Position numbers and translations under genes: made by a program. A stretch of DNA of 64,000 bases from Chloroflexota bacterium (GTDB lineage: Bacteria; Chloroflexota; Dehalococcoidia; Lucifugimonadales; Lucifugimonadaceae): positions 19,240 to 83,239 of the forward strand of contig JAJCYY010000076.1 in the NCBI GenBank assembly GCA_029262735.1, in the 5' to 3' direction. This document shows, piece by piece, positions 1 through 10,129 of this stretch; the stretch's first letter is position 1; every line of letters begins with the position of its first letter. Under the pieces are notes generated by a model, which saw only the letters and a list, made by a program, of their open reading frames with translations, did no database searches and was not told the DNA's origin.

Positions 1-1
1 C

Positions 2-1060
2 CCGGTCAGCGTCACTGGCAAACACCTTGCCGACGACGGGGCAGTCGACCTCGCACCCGACTGGAATTTCATCGGCGTGGACGACACGCGGCTGCTCGCG
101 TCGGACGGCTTCTCTCTTACAACCATCTTCGATGCCCTGGACGGTGAATGGACCGGGAGCGGATTCTTCTCACGCTTCGGCGACCGCGAGACCCACGTCG
201 CCAGGCCGACCTCCATTGGCACGCAGTCATTTGCAGAGTGGGGCGGAGTGCGGAGCGGACCGGCCATCTCGGTTGTCCGCTCAGACTCCGAGAGCATGTG
301 CGAAGTCATCGAAGGCAGGCGCATCTGCCCGCGTGACCAGGCGTTTTCCGTGGCTGAAACCCAGTACTACCGTGAAGGTGTCGGCCCGTTTGGCTACAAC
401 CACCGCTTCTCCGCCAGCTTCTCGGGCGGCGGGTTCTTTTCGTCAAATGCGTCTGAAGAGACCGTCGCGCTAGTCGCATCCTCATTTCTTGGCGACGTCA
501 TCGAGCCCACGCCGATACCGGTCCCGCCATCTCCGACACCGCTGCCTGAGCTCGAGCTTGACGTCGTGTTCGGGCCGGAAGACGGCGCACTTCTCCTGAT
601 CAACATCGACGACCAGATTCCTGATTTCGAAACCGGCGTCGACCTGGTGATCGGCGTTGTCGACGTCACCTTCGTCAACCCTGAAGTGGGCGGCGGAGCC
701 TGGAGCTACGGCATCACCTTCCGCCACTCTGGCGAAGAGACGTTTCACGCCGTCTACGTCACAGGCAACGGCCAGTGGGAACACTTTGCGCGGGGCGGGT
801 CGGCGGCATCGCAGGTTAGCCCCGGATCCGGGAGGGTCACGCTCAACACGGGCGTTGGCGAAGAGAACAGGTTGTTCGTTGCATTCAGCCTGGACGAAGG
901 AGCGTTCTTCGTGAACGGTGTACAGGTGGCAGAGCTAGACCTGTCGACATCGAACGCTCGGGCTTCCGGAGACGTGCGGGTGATGGCAGGGATACTGAAC
1001 ACCGATACCTACAACGGCGCAGTAAGCGAGTTTTTCGATCTCACGGTGCTTGCACCGTAA
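2..1060 (+). CDS. Secreted lectin-like / concanavalin-fold protein, 5'-truncated by the window
   Basis: The reading frame is open from base 2 with no stop before the first possible start (GTG at 77), so the gene almost certainly begins before the window. The visible part has an N-terminal region of about 155 residues, a Pro/Thr-rich linker (PTPIPVPPSPTPLPELEL) and a C-terminal region of about 165 residues rich in beta-strand patterns (SYGITFRHSGEE, FSLDEGAFFVNG). This C-terminal part resembles the concanavalin/LamG-like jelly-roll domains found at the ends of Chloroflexota extracellular proteins. The linker suggests an exported or surface protein. The signal peptide would lie outside the window. 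I cannot name a substrate, and the domain assignment rests on pattern only. Confidence 0.6.
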   Translation, partial: PVSVTGKHLADDGAVDLAPDWNFIGVDDTRLLASDGFSLTTIFDALDGEWTGSGFFSRFGDRETHVARPTSIGTQSFAEWGGVRSGPAISVVRSDSESMCEVIEGRRICPRDQAFSVAETQYYREGVGPFGYNHRFSASFSGGGFFSSNASEETVALVASSFLGDVIEPTPIPVPPSPTPLPELELDVVFGPEDGALLLINIDDQIPDFETGVDLVIGVVDVTFVNPEVGGGAWSYGITFRHSGEETFHAVYVTGNGQWEHFARGGSAASQVSPGSGRVTLNTGVGEENRLFVAFSLDEGAFFVNGVQVAELDLSTSNARASGDVRVMAGILNTDTYNGAVSEFFDLTVLAP

Positions 1061-1094
1061 CACCATCGTGCTGAACCGGAGCAGTCGCCAGTTC

Positions 1095-1302
1095 TCCCTG
1101 CCCGCGAGGGAGTTAGAGCACAGGTGGGTGTGACGGCTTTGCCGTCACTGAGCGCAGCCTGTTGCGTCCGGTTTTTCTGGTAGGGGCGCTGCTTGCTGCG
1201 CCCGGTGCGCTCGTAAAGCGCACCTGCCCTTGGTCCCGAGCCAGAGCGAGGGACCCGGGGTGGATGAGGCAACGCACCAGAACCGCTCTCTGCATCGGCG
1301 GG
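1095..1302 (+). repeat. Composite intergenic repeat
   Basis: This stretch fills the gap between the first gene and the membrane protein. It contains three modules that recur across the window: the 'gggagttagag..gggtg' module, the 'taggggcgc.gcttgctgcgcccggt' module near 1180-1207 and the 'gggacccggggtggatgaggcaac.caccagaaccgctctctgcat' module near 1251-1295. Short open frames here are translations of the repeat, not genes. Confidence 0.7.
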
Positions 1303-1445
1303 CACCGTTCAACCCTCTACCCACTGACCGGAATCACCCAGGCTCACCCACCTAGATTTGACCGTACTATTTCCAGCCAGAGACCATGGGATTTACAATA
1401 AGAACACCCGGTTCAGTCCCAACAGTGTTGACCGCTTGAAGACAG

Positions 1446-1817
1446 ATGTTCATCGCAATTCTCAGTTGGATCATCGGTGTTTTGCTGGTGGCGGCGTCCG
1501 TACTGACCGGCGTGGGAGCCTGCATCGAACGACGCGACTCGTTGTGCATGGCAGGTTGCAGCGACTTACCGTACGTCGTGGCGTTTGCCGTACTGGGGAT
1601 CTTCGGTGCGGCAGTCAGCATATCGATCAGCCAGATCTCAAAACCCCGGTCGTCGTACATCAAGTGGATGATCGTGGCCGGCGGTGCGATCTTTCTCGCC
1701 GCCTCAATCACCTCAATCTTTTTCTTTGGAACTGTGCTGACCCTGGTGTATATCGTTTCGGCACTCATAGTGATTACGATGATCGCCTGGAGCGTCGATA
1801 GACCGGTACTCAGTTGA
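1446..1817 (+). CDS. Small integral membrane protein of unknown function
   Basis: The 123-residue product is almost wholly hydrophobic. It shows about four membrane-spanning stretches: residues 3-24, 42-62, 74-92 and 97-116. Short polar loops contain a Cys-rich piece (ACIERRDSLCMAGC) that would lie between the first two helices. The ATG follows a weak purine-rich stretch (GAAGAC). An antisense frame covers almost the same bases, but the plus frame gives a coherent membrane protein and the minus frame does not. It stands alone, convergent with transaldolase. No family is recognised. Confidence 0.55.
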   Translation: MFIAILSWIIGVLLVAASVLTGVGACIERRDSLCMAGCSDLPYVVAFAVLGIFGAAVSISISQISKPRSSYIKWMIVAGGAIFLAASITSIFFFGTVLTLVYIVSALIVITMIAWSVDRPVLS

Positions 1818-1832
1818 ACCGCGATTGAGGAC

Positions 1833-2960
1833 CTAGTCCTCGCCGCCGCCTGCGGGCGCCAGCTTGCCCAGCTTCTCGCTAATGCGCCCCAGCAGGGAGT
1901 CGTAACTGTCCGAGAACGACTTGACCCCCGCCGCCAGCAAATCGCCAGTCACATCGTCGATAGACATGCCGGCCGCAGCAATCCCAGCCATCACCGACTT
2001 TGCGTCCGCAAGGCCCGCTTCAACCCGATTCTCCACCGTGCCCCGGGCTGTAAATGCGTCAAGCGTGGCGGCAGGAACCGTGTTCACCGTCTGCGGCCCC
2101 ATCAGCTCATCCACATACATCGTGTCCGGGTACTCAGGATTCTTCACGCTGGTAGAAGCCCACAGCGGCCGCTGAACCTGCGCACCGGTCGTCGCCAGCG
2201 GATGAAAGTTGCCCGATCCGAGAGTGATATCGAACAGTTGCTGAAACTGGCCGTAGGCAACGCGGGCGTTTGCGATTCCTGCTTTTCCAGCCAGCTCATG
2301 ACCATCGCCGAGCGCCTTGTCAACCGACGTGTCCACGCGGCTCACGAAGAAGGAGGCAACTGAAGCGATTCGTCCCGGCGAGCCTCTACCCGCGCTCATG
2401 AAATCCCGTAAACCCTGGATGAACGCGTTCGCTGCTTCTCGGTACGCGTTGATCGAAAACAGCAGCGTCACGTTGACGTTGATGCCCTCGGAGACCAGCT
2501 GCCTGATCGCCGGCGCGCCCTCGGGAGTCCCCGGGACCTTGATCATCACGTTCGGCCGGTCGATAGTCGACCACAGCCGCCGTGCCTCTTCAACCGTGCC
2601 GTCGGTGTTGTACGCCAGCCGCGGCGAGACCTCGATGCTGACGAAGCCGTCCTTGCCGCCCGCCTCGTCGTACGCCGGCCTCAGCACATCTGCGGCGTCT
2701 CGAATGTCGTCGATTGCCAGCCGCTCGAAAACGGTCTCGACCGCCGCGCCATCTCTCGCGTAGCCGAGCAGCGCATCGTCGTAGATATCGCTGTCTGCTA
2801 TCGCCTTTTCGAAGATCGTTGGGTTGGAGGTGACGCCGCTGACACCGCTCTCCACAAGCCGCTGAAGCTCGCCAGAACGCAGCATGTCCCTGCTGATTGA
2901 GTCGAGCCATATCGACTGGCCAAGCTGACGTGCCTTGAAGACGTTGTTGTCGCTACTCAT
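1833..2960 (-). CDS. tal: Transaldolase
   Basis: Transaldolase moves a dihydroxyacetone unit between sugar phosphates in the cytosolic non-oxidative pentose phosphate pathway. The 375-residue product has the N-terminal block SGVSGVTSNPTIFEKAI and the Schiff-base lysine block NVMIKVPGTPEG followed by GINVNVTLLFS, as in the long transaldolases of actinobacteria and Chloroflexota. The frame is open further upstream to 3134, but that part is translation of an intergenic repeat (PLTPSLSGREK). The ATG at 2960 is preceded by GGAGAACAAGT and begins the conserved protein, so it is chosen. It is followed in the same direction by no gene and preceded by rpiB and tkt, forming a pathway cluster separated by a repeat-filled gap. 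Confidence 0.95.
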   Translation of the reverse strand: MSSDNNVFKARQLGQSIWLDSISRDMLRSGELQRLVESGVSGVTSNPTIFEKAIADSDIYDDALLGYARDGAAVETVFERLAIDDIRDAADVLRPAYDEAGGKDGFVSIEVSPRLAYNTDGTVEEARRLWSTIDRPNVMIKVPGTPEGAPAIRQLVSEGINVNVTLLFSINAYREAANAFIQGLRDFMSAGRGSPGRIASVASFFVSRVDTSVDKALGDGHELAGKAGIANARVAYGQFQQLFDITLGSGNFHPLATTGAQVQRPLWASTSVKNPEYPDTMYVDELMGPQTVNTVPAATLDAFTARGTVENRVEAGLADAKSVMAGIAAAGMSIDDVTGDLLAAGVKSFSDSYDSLLGRISEKLGKLAPAGGGED

Positions 2961-2987
2961 ACTTGTTCTCCGGGGTCTCGGTGCGAA

Positions 2988-3260
2988 CTGTTTTTTCTCC
3001 CTCCCTGACAGGGAGGGAGTCAGAGGGTGGGTGGTTCGGTCACTCCGTTCGCCAGTCTGGTAGGGGCGCCGCTTGCTGCGCCCGGTCCGCGAAGCGGACA
3101 TGCCTGCCATCCTGAGCCTGCCGAAGGATGGCATTGTGAACTCGATTCAGAATCTCCCGACAGTCTCACATTGTCCAGTTAGATCCCTCCGCTGCGGTCG
3201 GGATGACACAGGCAGGTCATGCGCCTACCGGTCCGGGCGCAGCATCATTACCCGCCCTCA
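2988..3260 (+). repeat. Composite intergenic repeat between tal and rpiB
   Basis: The gap holds a perfect inverted repeat module (ctccctccctgacaggga / gggag, 2998-3021), then 'gtcagagggtgggtgg', the 'taggggcgccgcttgctgcgcccggt' module (3060-3087), a 'gatt cagaatctc' piece near 3145-3156 and the 'agatccctccgctgcggtcgggatgacac' piece at 3181-3209. The remaining bases to 3357 show nothing recognisable. Confidence 0.7.
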
Positions 3261-3357
3261 CCAAGACCATTCCCTCCCTAAACACTACCACTGACCGTGT
3301 GTACGGCGATCATCCCCGGACTCGACTCCCGGCCCGAACTCAACTACCAACCAGCGT

Positions 3358-3825
3358 CTACTTTACCGGCGCGGCGCTGTTCTCCGCCTCGATCGCTAGT
3401 ATCTTGTCGAGCCTGCGCTGAAAGCGGGGGTGCGTGCCGAACTCGGCTCCTAAAAATGCCTCAACCAGCGACTTCGCCGTCTCAGGCCCAATGATCCGTG
3501 CGCCGAAGCACAGGATGTTCATGTCATCGTGCTCAACACCCTGGGCAGCCGAGTAGGTGTCGTGGCAGACCGCAGCGCGAATGCCCCGGAACTTGTTCGC
3601 AGCTACAGAAGCACCAACACCGCTGCCGCATCCGAGAATCCCTCGGTCAGCAGCGCCGTCCTGCACCGCCTTCGCAACCAGCGCAGCGAAGTCCGGGTAG
3701 TCGTCGTCGGCGTCGTACTCGTGCGCGCCAAGGTCAACCGGTTCGTGCCCAAGCGACCGCACAAACTCAACTATCTCCGGCTTGAGTGGCAACCCGGCAT
3801 GGTCAGCCGCAATAGCAATCTTCAT
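3358..3825 (-). CDS. rpiB: Ribose-5-phosphate isomerase B
   Basis: This enzyme interconverts ribulose 5-phosphate and ribose 5-phosphate in the cytosol. The 155-residue product starts MKIAIAADHAGLPLK, carries the active-site cysteine block LGCGSGVGASVAANK and the block HDTYSAAQG that supplies the general-acid histidine region, all typical of RpiB/LacAB-family proteins. The frame runs upstream to 3927, but homology and a start at MKIA favour the ATG at 3825. It lies between tkt and tal, so the three genes supply the sugar-phosphate rearrangements of the pentose phosphate pathway. Confidence 0.95.
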   Translation of the reverse strand: MKIAIAADHAGLPLKPEIVEFVRSLGHEPVDLGAHEYDADDDYPDFAALVAKAVQDGAADRGILGCGSGVGASVAANKFRGIRAAVCHDTYSAAQGVEHDDMNILCFGARIIGPETAKSLVEAFLGAEFGTHPRFQRRLDKILAIEAENSAAPVK

Positions 3826-3956
3826 ATTTTGTCTTTTTGTCCCAGGGTCCATGTGACTGATGCTTGCGCGATTGGCCTGACTATCAGCGCAGTTTAATGG
3901 TAAATAACGAGGAAGCCACGTTCTCACTCCCGATCCGGCAGAGGGGAACCCCGAAC

Positions 3957-5996
3957 TTACCGTCCCAGCACGGCCTTCGCCTTCGCCACCACGTTCTCCA
4001 CGGTGAAGCCAAAGTGCTTCATCACGTCGCCACCCTTGCCCGATGCGCCAAATCCCTCCATGCCGACCACCGCTCCATCCAGCCCGACATAGCGCTCCCA
4101 GCCCGTCGCCAGACCCGCTTCAACCGCTACCCTCGCACGTACAGATAGAGGCAGAACCGACTCACGATACTCGTCCGATTGCGCATCGAACAGCGCCCAT
4201 GAGGGCATCGAAACCACTCTTGCTTTGACGTTGTCCTTTGCCAATTCTGAACTCGCCTGTAGCGCCAGTTGCACCTCGGAACCGGTGCCGATCAGGATCA
4301 CATCCGGCGGGCCGTCACAGTCCTTCGCGACATATGCGCCGCGCGCAACGTTCCCTGCCGCACCCGCCGTTGCGCCAAGTGAACTCAGCGACGGCAGAGC
4401 CTGCCTCGTCAGCGCCAGCGCGGTCGGCCCATGCCGGTTTTCGACCGCTATTTTCCAGGCAGCAATCGTCTCGTCAGCGTCCGCCGGCCTGATCAACGCC
4501 AGGTTAGGCAGCATCCGCAGCGACATTATTTGTCCGATCGGCTGATGCGTCGGTCCGTCCTCACCGAGCCCAACCGAATCGTGCGTCCACACCCAGACAG
4601 CAGGAAGCTCGGAAAGGGCGCCCACTCGCACTGCGCCACGCATGTAGTCCGAGAAGATCAGGAACGTAGCGCCGTAGGGCAGCAGACCGCCGTGCGCCGA
4701 GATACCGTTCACGATTGAGCCCATGGCATGCTCACGGATACCGAAGTGCAGGTTTCGGCCTTCCGGCGACTCCGGTTGGAAGTCGCCTCGCCCTGAGATC
4801 ATCGTGTTGTTCGATGGAGCAAGATCCGCAGAACCTCCGATCAGCCGCGGCAGGTTGGGCGCAATCGCATGCAGCGCCTTTCCGGAAACGGCGCGAGTCG
4901 CAACCGGATCCGTAAACGTTCCGGCGAGCGCTTTCAGGTCGGCATCCCAGCCATCCGGCAGCTCACCCGCCATATCCTGCTTGAAACGAACCGCAAGCTC
5001 CGGGTGTGCATCCGCATATGCCTCGAAGCGCGCCTGCCACTTCGACTCCACAACCGCACCGCGCTCCACGGCACCGCCCGCGTTTTCTCTCACATCGTCC
5101 GGAACCTCGAACGGCCCATGCTCCCAGCCGAGCGCCTCCCTGGTCAGACCAACCTCGTCCTCGCCCAGCGCTTCGCCGTGCGCTGAAGCCTTGCCCGCCT
5201 TGTTCGGAGAGCCGTATCCAATCGTGGTCTGTACCACCACCAACGAAGGCTTCGCCGTCTCGTCAATTCCCTCCTGAACGGCCGCAGCAATCCCGTCCAG
5301 GTCGTTGCCGTCCACCGGCCCTGCAACATGCCAGCCGTACGCCCGGAAGCGCGCTGCAACATCCTCACGGAACGCAATGTCCGTGTCGCCCTCAATCGAA
5401 ATCTCGTTGTCGTCGTACAGATAGACGATCTTGCCCAGCCCGAGCGTTCCCGCCAGCGACGCCGCCTCGGAAGCTACACCTTCCTCAAGGTCACCGTCCG
5501 AGACGATCGCGAATGTCCGATGATTCACGATCTCGTGGTCAGGTCGGTTGAACTCGTTGGAGAGGATTTTCTCAGCCATTGCCAGCCCGACACCGTTTGC
5601 AAAGCCCTGTCCAAGCGGCCCGGTCGTCAACTCGACACCCGGAGTCAGACCACGCTCGGGATGGCCCGGTGTCTTCGACCCGAGCTGCCGAAAGTTGCGG
5701 ATCTCGTCGAGCGACAGGTCGTAGCCGGTCAGGTGCAGCAGCGAGTACAGCAGCATTGAGGCGTGCCCGTTCGAAAGAACGAACCGGTCGCGGTCGGCCC
5801 AGAGGGGGTTCTGGGGGTTGTGCTTCAGAAATCGGTCCCACAGCACCCACGCCATCGGCGCCCCGCCAAGCGGCGCTCCCGGATGCCCGGAGTTCGCTGC
5901 CTGTACGGCGTCAACTGAGAGAAAGCGGATGGCGTTGATGGTGCGCCAGGTGAGATCAGTACCGGTGCCTGAGGAGAGTTTTTCTGTAGTAGTCAT
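3957..5996 (-). CDS. tkt: Transketolase
   Basis: A thiamine-diphosphate enzyme of the pentose phosphate pathway that moves two-carbon ketol units. The 679-residue length is normal. N-terminal motifs include the [22 protein letters not shown] region and the TPP/Mg binding stretch [18 protein letters not shown]. The central pyrimidine-binding domain has [20 protein letters not shown] and the C-terminal domain has GTGSEVQLA and [10 protein letters not shown]. The ATG at 5996 opens the conserved [31 protein letters not shown] block. It lies upstream of rpiB in the same direction with a gap of about 130 bp. Confidence 0.96.
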   Translation of the reverse strand: MTTTEKLSSGTGTDLTWRTINAIRFLSVDAVQAANSGHPGAPLGGAPMAWVLWDRFLKHNPQNPLWADRDRFVLSNGHASMLLYSLLHLTGYDLSLDEIRNFRQLGSKTPGHPERGLTPGVELTTGPLGQGFANGVGLAMAEKILSNEFNRPDHEIVNHRTFAIVSDGDLEEGVASEAASLAGTLGLGKIVYLYDDNEISIEGDTDIAFREDVAARFRAYGWHVAGPVDGNDLDGIAAAVQEGIDETAKPSLVVVQTTIGYGSPNKAGKASAHGEALGEDEVGLTREALGWEHGPFEVPDDVRENAGGAVERGAVVESKWQARFEAYADAHPELAVRFKQDMAGELPDGWDADLKALAGTFTDPVATRAVSGKALHAIAPNLPRLIGGSADLAPSNNTMISGRGDFQPESPEGRNLHFGIREHAMGSIVNGISAHGGLLPYGATFLIFSDYMRGAVRVGALSELPAVWVWTHDSVGLGEDGPTHQPIGQIMSLRMLPNLALIRPADADETIAAWKIAVENRHGPTALALTRQALPSLSSLGATAGAAGNVARGAYVAKDCDGPPDVILIGTGSEVQLALQASSELAKDNVKARVVSMPSWALFDAQSDEYRESVLPLSVRARVAVEAGLATGWERYVGLDGAVVGMEGFGASGKGGDVMKHFGFTVENVVAKAKAVLGR

Positions 5997-6152
5997 GGTG
6001 ATTCAGATGCTTGCAGTGCAGGGTCGATGATGTGCTCGAACGGGGCGGACGTTTCTCGCCCAGGGAGAGCAAGGTTTTGTCCGCGGACAGGGCAGGGCGA
6101 TCAAGCCGTGAGTTTAGCCTGATTCCGTTGTGGTGCGCGCATATAACGCCAC

Positions 6153-7439
6153 TCACACAGCCGCCCTTGCAAACTGCCGAGCCGTCAGCCGCAGCGGCAC
6201 CAGCGCCGCCAGCAGCAGCGCCGCCGCAATCAGGTATCCGCTCTGGAAGCCGATCGCATCGGCGATCACCAGTCCCACCAGCGGCCCGATCGCCCCGCCG
6301 AGATCCTGCCAGTTCGCATACTTCGCAAGCACCGTCGACCGTGCCTCATCCGTGACGATCTCGCCCGCCGCCGCATCCATCGAAGTCGTCGCCAGCACCG
6401 CAGTCAGGAAGAGCCACGGGATCACCAGCACGAACAGCTCCGGGCTATCGAGAAGGCCCACGATGAGCAGCGTTCCGATCATGACCGTAACTCCGGCGGT
6501 GATCGACCGGGCCCTGCCGAGACGGTCCGAGAAGTGCCCCAGTGGCACCGATAAGGCAAGGTCACTGAACCACCGGACCCCGACGAGCAGACCGCCCAGC
6601 GCGACCGCGGCTATCGGAAGGCCGAACGCCTGTCGTCCGTCCGCCAGTAGTTCCACGAGATACGGCGATATGGTCGCAATCGCCAGCCCGTTTGATGCGA
6701 ACGCGACCGCGAACCGCATCAGGCTCAGAGACGCAACGGCATTTCGAACATCGCGCGGAAGCGCCCGCGGCGCGGGCGAAAGAGCGCCGGCCAGCCCTGC
6801 CAGTCGAGACCGGCCGGGAGCATCCGGCTCGTCCTTCTGTTTAGACCTGAGCGAAGGCACGGATATCGAAGGCGCACAAAGGGCGACCAGGATCCCCAGT
6901 ACTCCGATCCCTGCCAGTACAGCAAATGCCGTCTTCGGGCTGTAGACCGCCACAAGCGCGGCCCCAACCGTCACGGCGAACAGGCTGCCCAGCCGCTGCC
7001 CGGCGTTGAAGAAGCCGAGATAACGGCCTCGTGCCGTCGGCGACCCGAACTGGAACGCCGTTATCTGCGATGCCAGCCGCATGAACGAGTACGAGACGCC
7101 CCACAGCAGCCTCGCCAGAAGCAGCACGACGATGCCTGTCGTAAGTGCGTAGGCAAGCGTTGTCAGCGCGCCGAGTGTCACGGCGAACACGAACGGCCAC
7201 TTCAGGCCGTTTCGCTCGTAAACGCGGGCGGCGATGGCGTTGGAGATAAGCCTGACGAAGCGGTTGATGCTGAGCGCCAGTCCGATCCAGAAGCTGGCGT
7301 TGAGGCCGAGCGTCCGGCCAACCCCGAAGTCTGCGGCAGCCGTTGGCAGCACGACGTACATCAGCGAGTCGCCCATGATGACAAGCGTCAGGGGCAGCAC
7401 GACCACGACAAGCTGGAGCGGTATTGCGGTGAATCTCAC
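6153..7439 (-). CDS. Major facilitator superfamily transporter
   Basis: The 428-residue product has about 12 hydrophobic spans in two halves joined by a charged loop near residues 190-215 (SLRSKQKDEPDAPGRSR). The region after helix 2 contains NRFVRLISNAIAARVYERNGLKWP, close to the MFS motif A position, and the second half has the related SDLALSVPLGHFSDRLGRARS, a clear GHFSDRLGR motif. The start ATG at 7439 opens the first hydrophobic segment. The substrate cannot be read from the sequence. The neighbours (transketolase upstream-facing, lipoprotein divergent) do not suggest one. Confidence 0.85.
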   Translation of the reverse strand: MRFTAIPLQLVVVVLPLTLVIMGDSLMYVVLPTAAADFGVGRTLGLNASFWIGLALSINRFVRLISNAIAARVYERNGLKWPFVFAVTLGALTTLAYALTTGIVVLLLARLLWGVSYSFMRLASQITAFQFGSPTARGRYLGFFNAGQRLGSLFAVTVGAALVAVYSPKTAFAVLAGIGVLGILVALCAPSISVPSLRSKQKDEPDAPGRSRLAGLAGALSPAPRALPRDVRNAVASLSLMRFAVAFASNGLAIATISPYLVELLADGRQAFGLPIAAVALGGLLVGVRWFSDLALSVPLGHFSDRLGRARSITAGVTVMIGTLLIVGLLDSPELFVLVIPWLFLTAVLATTSMDAAAGEIVTDEARSTVLAKYANWQDLGGAIGPLVGLVIADAIGFQSGYLIAAALLLAALVPLRLTARQFARAAV

Positions 7440-7637
7440 GGCCAGTGAGGTTACGCCTGTGGCGGGCAGCGCGGGCTCTCAAGGCAGTCCGGAATCTCCC
7501 AGCTTCACAGCTGTCGCGTCTGATGCGCATCGCAAGCTTCGATGGGCCACACGCTATCGGTCCGATGGCAGCATTGCGAACTCTCCACTAGGGCTATCAC
7601 TAACGTCGCATCGAGTATTGCTGGCAACACTAGTCAG

Positions 7638-8537
7638 ATGATCAGGACATTCGTCGTAGCTGGACCTCTGATGGGTTTCGTGCTGGCAGTTGGGTGTGGT
7701 CTCGGTCCATCTGCTGAAGGCCGCTCCCCGGAAGACCTGGACGCGACCGTTTCCGAACGGGTCGAGGCGACTATCGCCAGTACCGGCTACCTGGAGCCGA
7801 CCCCGCCGATACCCTCGCCAACTAGCGATGTTTTGCGTGCGAAAGAGACTCCGACCGCAACCCCGGCCGTGCCCACGTTTGAGGAGCTGCGAACACAGGC
7901 CACCGGTTTCCTGCAGCAGATCAACTCGATCTCCAACAGCTACTTCGAATCGCTCAAAAATTCATCGGTAAGCCAGAATCTCAGTTCAGAAGACATTTTC
8001 GCAGTCAACAACGCTCTGGTGCTTCGAGTTCAGATAACGCAGGGCGCCATTTCACGGCTCGATCAGGTGGACCCTGTTCCCGAAATCTCGGAAACGGGAG
8101 AGTTTCTGGACATGTTCGTTGAACTTTTCGACGTTATGCAGAGGTGGCAGGTCGACCACAGGAACGCCGTCCTATCCGGAGATTCCGAAACGGCTCTCAA
8201 GCTCGAGAATGAGAATCCGTTCGATTTCATTTCGGACGCTTTCGAGCGTTCAGACGAGATACAGGAACAGATTCTGGCGACTTTTAATATCCCGGATTCC
8301 GAGGTCCGCTACTTGCGAGTTGGAGCGGTTCCAGCAAACGAAACAGAATGGCAGACGGTTCAGGCGGCGATGGACCTCTATATTGCAGACCAGAATTTGC
8401 GGACCGTTCCAGCGAGCACTGTTCCGGCCAATGACTTCACCATCTCGGAACTGTTTCCGAGATATCTCCGTGTCGACCAGACCTTGTGTTCGTACACCTG
8501 GGACACTGCTGGGAAGGTGACGCAGGTAGCCTGCTGA
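7638..8537 (+). CDS. Putative lipoprotein of unknown function
   Basis: The frame is open from 7542, but the ATG at 7638 gives a clean lipoprotein signal: MIRTFVVAGPLMGFVLAVGC, with lipobox LAVGC and lipidated Cys at residue 20. The mature part of about 280 residues starts with a Pro/Thr-rich spacer (TPTATPAVPTFEEL) and then is mainly helical and acidic. It has no recognised domain. It is expected on the outer face of the membrane. It is divergent from the MFS gene and convergent with the next gene. Confidence 0.7.
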   Translation: MIRTFVVAGPLMGFVLAVGCGLGPSAEGRSPEDLDATVSERVEATIASTGYLEPTPPIPSPTSDVLRAKETPTATPAVPTFEELRTQATGFLQQINSISNSYFESLKNSSVSQNLSSEDIFAVNNALVLRVQITQGAISRLDQVDPVPEISETGEFLDMFVELFDVMQRWQVDHRNAVLSGDSETALKLENENPFDFISDAFERSDEIQEQILATFNIPDSEVRYLRVGAVPANETEWQTVQAAMDLYIADQNLRTVPASTVPANDFTISELFPRYLRVDQTLCSYTWDTAGKVTQVAC

Positions 8538-8561
8538 TATCACCGTTCCGGCGAGGCCCAC

Positions 8562-10019
8562 CTACCCCCCCAGCCTCCCGATCGCCGCAATCTTCTCCTC
8601 GCCCAGATAGCAGTATCGGTTGATCCAGATCCCCGGCGTCCCGGCGTCCCATGCAAGGTGAAGCCGGGCATCGAAGTCATCCAGCGGGCCGTAGCCGTGG
8701 ACCACCGGATACAGGTCCGCCTTCCCATTCATCTCAAGCTGCGCCTGCTTGATCTTGCGAAGCTGCGCCTGCTGGCCCGCCCGGTGCGGCTTGTCCGGCG
8801 GCGGGTACAGGTAATCCTCAAGCTTCGTCCCCCGACGTCCGTCCTCGAAATCGAACAGGTTCGAAAGCGCAGTGATCAGCGTCGCCACATTCAGCGGCTG
8901 GTCGTTGTGCGCAATCAGCTCCTCGGCATAGAAATGCACCATCTGCGGCCAGTGCATCGTGTACAGCTTCATATTTATCGAATCCGCAGGCTCAGCCACC
9001 GCGCCAAAATCCATGCCGGAAAGCAGCGATAACGGAGGCGGGAACGCATTCGGTGAAAGCTCCTTGCCGATGCCCTCAGGCACCGACTCCATCGCCGTAC
9101 GCAGCTCCTTCACGTAGAGCGTTGTCAGCGCCGCCTTGAACCGCAACACCTCGGTCAGCGCCGAGTTCCTCGCTAAACCGTGGGCCAGCGCATACGGCAT
9201 CGCATGGACATCGCACAGCGGATCAAGGTCTGCATCGGAGAGGTGCTGCACTCGCGTGTACAGAGCATCGGCAGCGGCGCGCATAGGCTCAAAATCGAAG
9301 CCGAGACGGGGTGCAATTTTTCGAGCATTTTCAGAAAAATCGAGAAAGGCGTCGCCGAGCCGGTAGGGCGGATGCTCAGGCCAGTCGTGCCGAAGTCCGT
9401 CGATGTCCGGGTACGACGTGAGAAGGTCTTTCACCCGCGCGCAGACGTAGGCTCGGGCGTCGTCCGATGCTACCGACACGGTATGGACCATTCTGTGCCG
9501 GGGGTACTCGCCGTTTGGCAGGCGCGGCATGTCCTCGTCATGCCTGCCGGGCACCTGCACGGCAGAGACCTGGAAGTAGACCTTCATGCCGCGGGCGTGA
9601 CCGCCGTCGACGATCCGCTGGATCAGGGCGCCATCAGATTTTGTGAAGGCGGTGGCCTGCGAAGGCTGGTACTTGAGACCCTCGTAGAACTCCATGTTCG
9701 GCGCGGCAGACGGCGAAGGGCTGATCAGCACCTCTTCTTTGCCCCACAACCTCCTCTCGATGACCCGCACCGAGCCCGCTCCCGCGTCGACCGGTGGCTC
9801 CCGACGCGGCAGCTCTTCGCTGGACCCTGCATCGTCGTCACCGGGAAGCGTGTCGACCGCTTCGTATACCGACGGCGCTGTGGCGATGGCATTGACACCG
9901 GCCGCTGCAAGCGAGTCGAGAACCGCGTCAACACCTTCAGACTGGAAGTACATCGGCTGGACTGTGACGCCGAGAAAGCGGGAGGCGTTGGCATGGTCGC
10001 TTGAGCTGTCAGTAGGCAT
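8562..10019 (-). CDS. Uncharacterised TIM-barrel / glycoside-hydrolase-like protein
   Basis: The 485-residue product has no signal peptide. The first part reads like the start of a (beta/alpha)8 barrel: FLGVTVQPMYF, DSLAAAGVNAIATAPSVYE, RIVDGGHARGMKVYFQVSAV, TSYPDIDGLRHDWPEHPPY. The sequence around DGLRHDWPEHP resembles the beta-4 strand of barrel hydrolases with a DW..E pattern. The C-terminal half (SINMKLYTMHWPQMVHFYAEELI, VVHGYGPLDDFDARL, GTPGIWINRYCYL) also fits a barrel with aromatic active-site residues. I infer a glycosidase-like fold of unknown substrate. The start at 10019 is the only ATG before the conserved part. The ribosome site is weak. Confidence 0.6.
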   Translation of the reverse strand: MPTDSSSDHANASRFLGVTVQPMYFQSEGVDAVLDSLAAAGVNAIATAPSVYEAVDTLPGDDDAGSSEELPRREPPVDAGAGSVRVIERRLWGKEEVLISPSPSAAPNMEFYEGLKYQPSQATAFTKSDGALIQRIVDGGHARGMKVYFQVSAVQVPGRHDEDMPRLPNGEYPRHRMVHTVSVASDDARAYVCARVKDLLTSYPDIDGLRHDWPEHPPYRLGDAFLDFSENARKIAPRLGFDFEPMRAAADALYTRVQHLSDADLDPLCDVHAMPYALAHGLARNSALTEVLRFKAALTTLYVKELRTAMESVPEGIGKELSPNAFPPPLSLLSGMDFGAVAEPADSINMKLYTMHWPQMVHFYAEELIAHNDQPLNVATLITALSNLFDFEDGRRGTKLEDYLYPPPDKPHRAGQQAQLRKIKQAQLEMNGKADLYPVVHGYGPLDDFDARLHLAWDAGTPGIWINRYCYLGEEKIAAIGRLGG

Positions 10020-10129
10020 GCCGAGCTTTCTGGATTATTTTCTGAGGTTGGGATAGATGCAGAACTGATTCTAACTTTGGATGCTGTGGGAAGGAGTGCC
10101 GTTGTGACGCGAACTGACCGTCCCTTCGT

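Noticed and set aside
1367..1768. 133-codon minus-strand frame over the small membrane protein
   Set aside because: The plus frame has four regular membrane spans. The minus frame has no recognisable feature.
9180..10004. 274-codon open frame antisense to the barrel-like gene
   Set aside because: The minus frame is longer, starts with ATG and gives coherent strand/helix patterns. The plus frame is Arg-rich and lacks any motif.
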